IMG/VR virus record: IMGVR_UViG_3300009537_000072
Location: 1 to 37,089 of that record
Length of the DNA stretch: 37,089 bases
Direction: 5' to 3' (one strand)
Source: a virus
The notes beneath the pieces were generated by a model that searched no databases, had not been told where the DNA came from, and saw only the letters and a program-made list of their open reading frames with translations. The position numbers were made by a program, and so were the translations under genes. Shown here one piece after another: positions 1 through 7,000 of the stretch. Within the stretch, counting starts at the first letter, position 1, and each line of letters opens with the position of its first letter.

Positions 1-9
1 GGAGGAAGC

Positions 10-90
10 ATGAAGCTAGAAGACATCCCCAGCATCGCGCTGTTACTATTTCTTTTGTACTGCGCAGTACATTCATGCTCATGGTTTTAA
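10..90 (+). CDS. 26-residue single-pass membrane peptide
   Basis: This tiny gene encodes 26 residues. A short polar start (MKLEDIPS) is followed by a hydrophobic stretch, roughly residues 9-20, and a Cys/His/Trp-containing tail. A strong GGAGGAA Shine-Dalgarno at bases 1-7 precedes the ATG. Another GGAGGA lies directly after the stop and serves the next gene. If the window is closed into a circle, the upstream gene (36662 onward) stops at 11-13, giving an ATGA overlap with this start, the usual arrangement here. It is probably a small inner-membrane peptide made early in infection. No function can be assigned. Its reality rests on the ribosome site and the context, not on homology. Confidence 0.55.
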   Translation: MKLEDIPSIALLLFLLYCAVHSCSWF

Positions 91-99
91 GGAGGACGA

Positions 100-366
100 A
101 TGAGTAAGACGCTAACGCTGACTGTAAGTGACGAGGTTTATGAACGACTACAACTACTGGAGGAGGCTGACGGAAAGATGTTATCCGCAGGCAAGGCGGG
201 TGCGAACGTACCGCTTGTCATGGGATACCTGTGCAGAGCCATCGCCGCGATGTCATCCGAGGTATTGGAGGACTACAAGACGGACGACGAAACCGAAGTG
301 ATGCTTGACTTTGCCGGGCTGGTACGGTCGATGTACCACGACTACCCGAAACCGAACTTAAACTAG
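100..366 (+). CDS. Hypothetical early protein, 88 aa
   Basis: I do not recognise this protein. The N-terminus (MSKTLTLTVSDEVYERL) alternates hydrophobic and polar residues and then becomes helical, which could be a ribbon-helix-helix type DNA-binding fold; that is only a resemblance. The remainder is acidic, ending in a short Pro/Asn-rich tail. A clear GGAGGA site at 91-96 fixes the ATG. It lies 9 bp upstream of the exonuclease gene and is probably co-transcribed with the recombination genes, so a regulatory or accessory role there is possible but unproven. Confidence 0.75.
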   Translation: MSKTLTLTVSDEVYERLQLLEEADGKMLSAGKAGANVPLVMGYLCRAIAAMSSEVLEDYKTDDETEVMLDFAGLVRSMYHDYPKPNLN

Positions 367-375
367 GAGAACCGA

Positions 376-1293
376 ATGAGTAAGAAGGACAAGACAGGTA
401 TGAGCCATGAGCAATGGGTGGAGGCTAGACGCTCCTTTATCGGCGGGTCCGATGCGGGTGTAGTCGCAGGCGTCAACCCCTACAAATCGTGGCTAGAGTT
501 GTACTACGACAAGCTTGGAGAGTTGACTATCGAAACCACCTTCCCGATGCGGTTGGGTTCGCATACCGAAGCCTTTATCCTGAATGAGTACAGGGATATG
601 ACAGGCTTGGATGTGCGGTCGGATAGCTACATCTGGCAGGACGACGAGCGCCCGCACATGGGCTGTAACCTGGACGGCTTGATTGTCCACAGCGACACCG
701 ACATGGAGATTGTGGAGATTAAGCACACAGGTTATAACTCCGAGTTCGGTACGGAAGGTACGGATGAAGTGCCTGAATACTATAACATGCAGGTGCAACA
801 CTGCCTCTACGTTACGGGCTTGAACCGTGGCAGAATCGTGCATGTGGCTGGCAACCGACCGCCGAAGGAGTATATCATTGACCGCAACGATGCACTCCTG
901 AAGGACTATGTTGAGTTGTGTGACCAGTTCTGGGCGCACGTAAGGGATGGTATCCCGCCTGAGCCTGAGACGCATGACGATGTGAAGCGTCTGTATAAGG
1001 AGGATAACGGGAAGTCCATAGACGCCACCGATAGAGTGATGGGCCTGGTGGAAAGACTCGCCAAGGTGAAGGGAGATATCAGGGGTCTGCTGGAATTGCA
1101 GGAGTCCTTGGAGTTGGCGGTGAAGGAGTACATGGGACACAATCAAGTGTTGTCCTACGAAGGCGGTGTGATTGCAACGTGGAAGACCAGCACACGCGCA
1201 TCGCTTGATACCAAACGCCTGAAGTCTGAGAACCCTGCGGTGTATAGCAAGTACACTGTGGAAAATACGATGAGGAGGTTTAACCTGAAATGA
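376..1293 (+). CDS. YqaJ-family (lambda-type) recombination exonuclease
   Basis: This is a PD-(D/E)XK nuclease of the YqaJ viral recombinase family. In that family the enzyme resects double-stranded ends 5' to 3' and hands the single strand to an annealing partner. Visible motifs in order: the arginine/GGSD entry motif near residues 19-26 with the NPYKS segment at 34-38, the GSHTE helix with Glu65, Asp100 in CNLDG, the catalytic ExK pair Glu114/Lys116, and the glutamine motif around Gln139/Gln141. The length of 305 residues is normal for the family. The C-terminal third is helical and ends in basic residues. The stop overlaps the next start as ATGA. The RecT gene two positions downstream is the expected partner, so this is a two-component recombination module. 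Confidence 0.93.
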   Translation: MSKKDKTGMSHEQWVEARRSFIGGSDAGVVAGVNPYKSWLELYYDKLGELTIETTFPMRLGSHTEAFILNEYRDMTGLDVRSDSYIWQDDERPHMGCNLDGLIVHSDTDMEIVEIKHTGYNSEFGTEGTDEVPEYYNMQVQHCLYVTGLNRGRIVHVAGNRPPKEYIIDRNDALLKDYVELCDQFWAHVRDGIPPEPETHDDVKRLYKEDNGKSIDATDRVMGLVERLAKVKGDIRGLLELQESLELAVKEYMGHNQVLSYEGGVIATWKTSTRASLDTKRLKSENPAVYSKYTVENTMRRFNLK

Positions 1294-1475
1294 GCGAGCC
1301 TAGACGATGCCCCTGGTGTCACGGCGACGAATGTGACCTGGGCGAGAATGGAGAATGGTGTTGGGTCTTCTGCCCAGACTGCGGTATGCAAGGCCCGATT
1401 GACAAACACAAGGAAGATGCCATAAGCATCTGGAACAACCTACCGAGGGTAGAGATTGGAGATACGGATGAGTGA
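1290..1475 (+). CDS. Lar-like restriction-alleviation zinc protein, 61 aa
   Basis: This small protein has paired cysteines at its start (CPWC) and again further on (CPDCG), followed by GP and a helix ending in SIWNN. This is the pattern of the Lar restriction-alleviation family, short zinc-binding proteins from Rac prophage and many phages. In Rac, Lar modulates host type I restriction. The domain also occurs in phage proteins where that activity has not been shown, so the family call is firmer than the function. The start overlaps the exonuclease stop (ATGA) and the end overlaps the RecT start by 8 bp, so all three are translationally coupled. Its place between exonuclease and annealing genes suggests it protects incoming DNA or the recombination intermediates. 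Confidence 0.75.
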   Translation: MSEPRRCPWCHGDECDLGENGEWCWVFCPDCGMQGPIDKHKEDAISIWNNLPRVEIGDTDE

Positions 1476-2298
1476 AACCAAAGCAGTACAGAAGGTTGGT
1501 GATTTCGTTAAGGGGTACATGCCGGATATCACCGAGATTGCGGCGTCCAACATCAAGCCGGAACAGCTTGCGCGTATCGCCGTCATTATCTACAACGGAG
1601 ACGATAAGCTGAAGCGGTGTACCCACGGCTCGCTGGTCACAGCCGTCATGGAGTGCGCATCGTCGGGACTCATGCCTGCAACCGGGGCAAACTCCCCATG
1701 CTACTTCATTCCCTACGGCAATCAGGTCAAGTTCCAAGTCAGCTATATGGGCCTTGTCCAGTTACTCCTGCGCTCCCCACAGGTCAAGCAGGTGTACGCT
1801 GAAGTGGTCTGCGAGAATGACGACTTTGAATACGAGATTGGGTACGCGGGTCAGTCCCTTACCCATATCCCCAAGTTCGGGGACCGTGGCAAGATGAAGC
1901 TGGCCTATGCCGTAGCCGTACTGACAGACGGGTCAAGGCAGTACGCCGTATTGGATGAGGACCAAATTGATAGGCGGCGTAACAAGTCAAGGCAGAAGGA
2001 AACAGGCGTATGGAAAGAGTGGCCGGAAGCCATGTGGAAGAAGTGCGCCGTGAGAGAATTGTCGAAGTGGTTGCCCATGCAACCGGAAGCTATGTCGGCT
2101 ATCAGCCACGACGAGAACGCTGAGTTGGGACTGCCCTCCAGCTTCTCCATTCCCACAGAGGAGAGAGTATTCGATAACCGCACCGATGCCCTTGCCGACA
2201 GGGTGAAGTCGCGCAAGAAGAAGGAGCCGATTGACGTAACCCCGCCGAAGGAAGAACCGCAAACCGAAGGCGACTTATGGGAGGAGTATAAGCCATGA
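1468..2298 (+). CDS. recT: RecT-family single-strand annealing protein
   Basis: This is a RecT/RedB-type protein that anneals complementary single strands after the partner exonuclease has resected an end. Family signs are the N-terminal region rich in KP and QLARIAVIIY, the block CASSGLMPATG near residues 60-75, the aromatic run YFIPYGNQVKFQVSYMGLVQ, and the basic Arg/Lys-rich segment leading to CAVRELSKWLP. The C-terminus is acidic and proline-rich. At 276 residues it is the usual length. I chose ATG at 1468 because GGAG sits at the right distance; an in-frame TTG at 1456 has no better signal. It overlaps the Lar-like gene and is overlapped by the next gene, so expression is coupled. Confidence 0.93.
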   Translation: MSETKAVQKVGDFVKGYMPDITEIAASNIKPEQLARIAVIIYNGDDKLKRCTHGSLVTAVMECASSGLMPATGANSPCYFIPYGNQVKFQVSYMGLVQLLLRSPQVKQVYAEVVCENDDFEYEIGYAGQSLTHIPKFGDRGKMKLAYAVAVLTDGSRQYAVLDEDQIDRRRNKSRQKETGVWKEWPEAMWKKCAVRELSKWLPMQPEAMSAISHDENAELGLPSSFSIPTEERVFDNRTDALADRVKSRKKKEPIDVTPPKEEPQTEGDLWEEYKP

Positions 2299-2651
2299 AA
2301 TTATATGTATCAGGTACAAACATGACAGTCACATCAGAGACGGACCACGAAAAAAAGATGGTCAATAGGTTGGCTAACAGCCTTATACCAGAAGGCTCGT
2401 TCGCTGTGCTTGAAATGGTGGACCTAAGCAATCCAGACGGGCATAACAAACTACGACTTAGGCTAGTGCCGCCTGGAGAAGCGGTGACAAGAGTGAAGTG
2501 TGAGATAGTAAGAGAGATAGATAAAAAAAGGGTTAAGCTGATTGAGGTTGTGGATAAGCAACAGCTTGCCAAACCGCACCCCTCAAAGGCGCTCTCTGAA
2601 CAAGGTGAACTGAAGTCGTACTCAAACCTGAAAGAACTTGAATTTGATTAA
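2295..2651 (+). CDS. Hypothetical protein, 118 aa, after RecT
   Basis: I do not recognise this gene. It starts within the RecT stop (ATGA), so it is translated as part of the recombination cluster. The middle of the protein (around residues 35-85) looks like alternating beta strands with many basic residues, including KLRLRLVPPG and KRVKLIEVV. The C-terminus is Ser/Lys/Glu-rich. This part of the operon is noticeably richer in A/T than the upstream exonuclease gene, with AGA, ATA and AAA codons frequent, which hints at a different origin from the YqaJ-RecT genes. A nucleic-acid-binding accessory role would fit the charge and the neighbourhood but is a guess. Confidence 0.7.
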   Translation: MKLYVSGTNMTVTSETDHEKKMVNRLANSLIPEGSFAVLEMVDLSNPDGHNKLRLRLVPPGEAVTRVKCEIVREIDKKRVKLIEVVDKQQLAKPHPSKALSEQGELKSYSNLKELEFD

Positions 2652-2672
2652 CGTAGAAGGAGAGGAGGTAGA

Positions 2673-2957
2673 ATGACGATAATTTACGACGAACATGCAA
2701 GGCCATTCAAACTTATAAACTGGCATAAGGACGGTGTTGAGTATGAGAGCGAAGTACCAATAGATACTATGCATGTGCATCTAACATCAACCAATGGCGA
2801 TGTTGGTGCTTGGTCAGACATGCTTAACCATATAGGCGTAGAAAACAAGGGAGACAGGACTATAATCACTATCACTCCTTGGTCTATCTATGTGAAAGAG
2901 AAGGAGGAGAAGGAGAGGAGGACTAATGAACAGCGAGAAACTGGACCGCATCAATGA
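2673..2957 (+). CDS. Hypothetical protein, 94 aa
   Basis: This is an unrecognised small protein. It reads as a mixed alpha/beta N-terminal two-thirds, with strands such as FKLINWHKDG and TIITITPWSIYV, and then a highly charged Lys/Glu tail. A GAGGAGG-type ribosome site sits 5-10 bases before the ATG. The charged tail is encoded by a purine-rich stretch (about 2895-2922) that also provides the ribosome site for the next gene, which begins 32 bp before this one ends. The tail may therefore be shaped by that signal as much as by protein function. Confidence 0.65.
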   Translation: MTIIYDEHARPFKLINWHKDGVEYESEVPIDTMHVHLTSTNGDVGAWSDMLNHIGVENKGDRTIITITPWSIYVKEKEEKERRTNEQRETGPHQ

Positions 2958-3231
2958 GATGATTAAGAGGCATGAGCAAATCATCCTTGATAGCACTTGG
3001 AAACTTAACGCGCTAGAGGAAATTAAAAAGCTCTACGCAGAATGGGAGAAACACTATGAAACGACATCACCCGATAACGCTTGCGGCCATTCTTCTGATA
3101 GCCCTTTCGCTCAGTTGTGTCTTGAATGCCTGGGCATACAGGGAGTTCACGGACGCCAGGTTGAAAGTGTGGATGGAAAAGAGAATCCAGAGGCAGGACT
3201 TGTGCGCTCCTGTGGAGGAGGACAAGGGTAA
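2926..3231 (+). CDS. Hypothetical coiled-coil protein, 101 aa
   Basis: The first 44 or so residues form a convincing amphipathic helix or coiled coil (heptads from MNSEKLDRINEMI to KKLYAEWEKHYE). The second half changes character to a loop-rich sequence with CGH and CLECLG. Those cysteines and the histidine could make a small metal site, but could also be a by-product of overlap, because from 3056 onward a second frame reads as a plausible membrane protein. A strong GGAGAGGAGG signal precedes the ATG. This resembles the nested Rz/Rz1 layout, but this protein has no membrane segment, so I do not call it a spanin. Confidence 0.55.
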   Translation: MNSEKLDRINEMIKRHEQIILDSTWKLNALEEIKKLYAEWEKHYETTSPDNACGHSSDSPFAQLCLECLGIQGVHGRQVESVDGKENPEAGLVRSCGGGQG

Positions 3232-3268
3232 GACTAGGGGTTCGGCTTATCGTAATCCGGCCTTGTAG
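3056..3268 (+). CDS. Small membrane or exported protein, 70 aa, nested in +1 frame
   Basis: The predicted protein begins MKRHHP and then has a hydrophobic segment (about residues 7-27, ITLAAILLIALSLSC followed by VLNAW). After it comes a positively charged helix and a polar tail. This is either a membrane anchor or a signal peptide. The cysteine at residue 21 lacks a standard lipobox because the -3 residue is Ser. GGGAGAA lies 5 bases before the ATG. Most of the gene is nested in the preceding gene in another frame, and it runs 35 bp past the end of the convergent late operon. It is the last rightward gene before the late block. Identity unknown. Confidence 0.5.
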   Translation: MKRHHPITLAAILLIALSLSCVLNAWAYREFTDARLKVWMEKRIQRQDLCAPVEEDKGKTRGSAYRNPAL

Positions 3269-3644
3269 CCAACCACCTTTCCTTCTGACGCTTAGCCCGC
3301 TCTGCCATAGCAATCTTCCAAGCGAGTTCCTCCTTGGTGTATGGCAGGGTGGGCTTCTTCTTTCTCGCCCTCCAGGTGCGGATAAACTTCTTCGACTCCT
3401 TGGCGATAACGTCCTTACGAGCGGTGTAGTAATGCCCCTTCATGCGCATGGACCCGTTGTTGGCGAGTATCCAGCGCAACCCCTTCTCTTCCCAGATACG
3501 GCGCACCGTCCTTAACTCAAGGTTGTTTACCTTGGCGATATACTTCTGGATTTCGGGAGCGGAGTTAAGGTTCTGCGCATCGTCGCTTTTGATATTCTTG
3601 AGTAGCTTGTTCCGCTCCTTCTGGATATCATCTAACCGAGACAC
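3234..3644 (-). CDS. Hypothetical basic protein, 136 aa, last late gene
   Basis: This is the promoter-distal end of the leftward operon. The protein is strongly basic, with runs of Lys/Arg such as RTWRARKKKPTL and AERAKRQKERW, and is mostly helical, consistent with nucleic-acid binding. The N-terminal 45 residues resemble a helical bundle with acidic and basic faces. No known domain was recognised. The start is a GTG at 3644, inside the end of the upstream gene (17-bp overlap). No good ribosome site is visible, so it may depend on translational coupling. The 3' end overlaps the convergent early gene by 35 bp. Confidence 0.65.
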   Translation of the reverse strand: MSRLDDIQKERNKLLKNIKSDDAQNLNSAPEIQKYIAKVNNLELRTVRRIWEEKGLRWILANNGSMRMKGHYYTARKDVIAKESKKFIRTWRARKKKPTLPYTKEELAWKIAMAERAKRQKERWLATRPDYDKPNP

Positions 3645-4071
3645 GGCCCGTCTGCCTTAACATTCGCTTGGTTTCCTCGGACAGTTCGGGGTACGGGTCG
3701 GCGCTCTTGGCGTGCGCAACCGTGGCAACCGGGTCGTCCGTTACCAGGCTATTGTAATAGCAATAGACGTTGGTGAATCCACGCTGATTGACCTTGTGCC
3801 TGACGCTGATACTCACCGTCCTGCCAACGATATTGCCCACGTTATCCCGCAGATGCTTCTCCGGTTCCTTCCCTGACGGCACAGGAAAGCCGATGACATT
3901 CATCTTCTCCCGCAGGATGTTGGGTCCGCTGGTGGTATGCAACGCAATCCTGTCGTTCCATTCCAACCCGTCGTCCCCTCGGAGCTGTATGCTGACTCTC
4001 GGAGCCTTATCGTGGCGCGGCTCAATCTCACACCCCTTAATCGTTACCACATGGTTTCCTTCCGGTATCAT
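3628..4071 (-). CDS. DUF669-like protein, 147 aa (single-strand binding fold suspected)
   Basis: The protein begins MIPEGNHVVTIKGCEIE and proceeds through strands such as RVSIQLRGDDG and RTVSISVRH. This start (PEG-x-VTIK) and the later region with NILREKMNVIGFPVP resemble the DUF669 family of phage proteins, commonly linked to replication or recombination. The match is by eye only. I moved the start from an upstream in-frame ATG to 4071 because AAGGAG lies 6-11 bases upstream and the first 39 residues of the longer reading overlap the upstream gene's end with unlikely composition. It is odd to find a replication-like protein at the far end of the structural operon. Confidence 0.7.
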   Translation of the reverse strand: MIPEGNHVVTIKGCEIEPRHDKAPRVSIQLRGDDGLEWNDRIALHTTSGPNILREKMNVIGFPVPSGKEPEKHLRDNVGNIVGRTVSISVRHKVNQRGFTNVYCYYNSLVTDDPVATVAHAKSADPYPELSEETKRMLRQTGRVSVR

Positions 4072-4081
4072 ATCAATCTCC

Positions 4082-7000
4082 TTATTTGAACGTATCCATA
4101 ATCGCTTCGGCATTCGCCAAATCAAACCACTCTTTAGTCCCCATCTTACCCTCGTCCTCCAGCTTGCGCAGGCGACGGGATATCTCATTCGCCTGATAGC
4201 CCAACGACAGGCTACGTTTAGACCAGGGCTTGATGAATCGTTCCATCATGGCCTCGCCAACGTCCTCGCCCAGAGGATACCTGCCGCTGGTTTCAAGTAC
4301 GCCAGCCGCCTCAAGGGGTCGCTGAAACCACTGCGCAGGCGGGTAAAACTTTCCTCCTATCTCACGCAATACGTCTTTCTCTCCCCTATAATCTCTCCCG
4401 AAAAATGGGTCTTTGTACTTCTGGAATCCAGTCATACTGCTTCCAATAAGACCTGTAGCCCCCTGGATGACCGGGCTGGCAAGGGTCATGGGGTTTGCCG
4501 CACCTTCGGATACCGTCTGCCCCAACGCGGGGAACATGGACAGCGCACTGCTTAGGTCGTAGTAGTCCAGCGCCAAGCCACCCTTCTTGGTCATACCCAA
4601 CCCTACAGGGAAGGGGGAAGTCTGATAAGGGGTATCCTCAAACTCATCGTAGGGCAGATAACCCACAATCCCGGCCTCCTGTTGCGCCCTCTCTCTCATC
4701 TTGGGAATCGCGCTCATGGACCTTGGATTGCGGGACAGCATCTTCCACCAGTAAGGGATGTTGTTGCGGGTAAAGGTCCAGAAGGTGAAGATATTCTCCG
4801 CGTGCTTCTGCGCCCTAGCCGCCAACTCTCCCGCCTTACCGGGATTGTCCGTAACTCTGGAGTAGATGTTGTAAAACAGGTCATCCGGCATACCCGCACC
4901 CCAATGGGAGGAGTGCGCACCAATAGCCGAAGCCATCTTATTCTCCCCGCGAACGATACGGTGCGTCAGATAGTTGCTTAGCCTAGCAAGGTCATCGCCC
5001 TTGGCGGATACGGAGAGGGAGAAGTCGGACAACAGCTTTAGACTAGCGCCGTGTTCCAGCTTCTTTACCAATGGGTTAGCCGCAACCTCCTGCGCCTTCT
5101 CTCCGAATATCTTCCCTATCTTCTGCTCCGCTGGGGTGGCTTGAGTCTTCACGCCGGATATACGCTCTCCTAACCCCTTCCTCGATACCTCCATCCCGTA
5201 GCGCGTCTTCCGGTTGCTTAGAACGCCAAGGTCAACTACCTCATCGAGTATCTGTCTCATCGTTACATACTCGCCCGTACCCGTCAGTATCTTCTCGTCA
5301 ATGCCGATAGGATTGACCTTGCCAAGCATACGGTCCATGACCGAACCTATCTTGTTGACAAACAACACATCTTCGCCAGCCAACATCTGCCCTGTCTTGC
5401 GCGACATTACCCTGTCGGTATTGAGTAGTTGGATGGCGTAGTTCATCCCGCTAAGATTCTCGCCGGGAGTAAACTCAAGGATGTTCTTCAGGTTGGCATC
5501 CAAGAAGTTACGGATACCAGTCTTCGGCATAGCCAGAAGGACAGGGCGCAACCAATGGTGCATCGTTTCGTATGCCAGGTATGCCTTGGCTAGACTGCTA
5601 TCCGCATTGTTGTTGTAGTTATGGGTTGACTTCAGCAGTCCATAGATATCGGGATTGATTGCATAGTCCGCATACTTCTCAGGCAATCCAGGTACAGCCT
5701 TCTTCAAACTATATACCGGAGCGCCGTTGTCCTTGAACCAGCCGGAATACTCAGGCTTACCTGACATTCCATGCTTGGGGTGAGCCACCATGCGCGGGTC
5801 ATCCACCATGCGCATCACCATGTTATTCGTTGAGCGCACCCTTGCCGACGCTCTCCCGCGCCTCATTACATTCTCTAGGATATCGTAATCGAATAGCGCA
5901 CCGTCCTCAGCCATGCCTCGTATCTGGCTGGCAAGCTCCTTGCGCTGGCCGATGAAGTCAGCGAAGTCCTTATCGTTGCGTATGAATACGTCCGCATCCT
6001 TATCCAACGCCTTCAGCGCCGCCGCTCTAGCGTCTTCAAGGGATTTCCAATCGTCAAGATGCTCGACTGCGGAACGCAACTCATCCTGAAAGGCGCGGTC
6101 CATCTCCAATGAACTGAAGACTTGCCCCGCGTCCGTCCGCGCCTCGCGGAAGGAGGCCGCAACGCCTGAGTTAGCCGCCTCGTATGCCGGGGCGATATGA
6201 TTATCCACACGGTCGGCAAACTTGAGTAGCTTCTGCGCCTCGAAATCAAACCCTCCCTTTTTGGACATAGCGTATAACAGCTTCGTCCTTTTAGATAGGT
6301 CGGCCAATGTCTCCCGCATACCAGACAGTTTCTCATGGAGTCCAGGGTTAAGGTATCGAGGCACATAGTTGCGCTTGGATGGACCGGCAAACAAGTCCTT
6401 CTGTTTAAAATTATTCCAGCTATACCTGCCGAATATCTTCTTCCCGCCCACTTCCATATCCTGCCACGCCCTGGATACAGCGAAATGCTCAGGCGTTTCG
6501 TACTTGTCTATAGCCGAATTGATTTCCTTCTTGAAAGCGTCGATAGCATCTTCCGCAGTACGGAACTCTTTGCGAAAAGCATCATCGCTTTCAATCGCTG
6601 TCTCGGCAACGCGCCGCATCTCCGCTTCCACTTCATCCTTGAACTTCCATCGGTAGGTAGAGCCTACTCCCGCCTCACGCTCGACGCGGTTAAGCTCTCT
6701 AAGGTTATCGTTAAGGACTCTGGCAACCTGGTCTAGCGGGTCGTTGGGGTCGTACTGCTTAAACTCCAAGAATTGAGAGAAGTCGTCGCCGGGAGCAAGC
6801 ACTTGGTCTGGCATCGCCCCGGTTCGCTTATATCTGAATTGCTCCGTCCGCTCCAACAGTCTGCCAAACTCATCCATGATAGCCTTGGTGTTGGCCTTCT
6901 GGCCCGTACCGCCACGCGCAAGGTCAACGATGTTGGGCATCTTGCCGACTCGCTGGAAGTGCGCCTTGGCTTCTGGGATTTCATCCAGCATCCTGAACAA

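Noticed and set aside
493-1146. 217-codon minus-strand frame across the YqaJ exonuclease gene
   Set aside because: It runs opposite a gene with all catalytic motifs in place, and the predicted product has no recognisable features.
3788-4555. 255-codon plus-strand frame opposite the DUF669-like gene and the end of the 1434-residue gene
   Set aside because: The frame crosses two well supported minus-strand genes, lacks a ribosome site and has the composition of an antisense reading.
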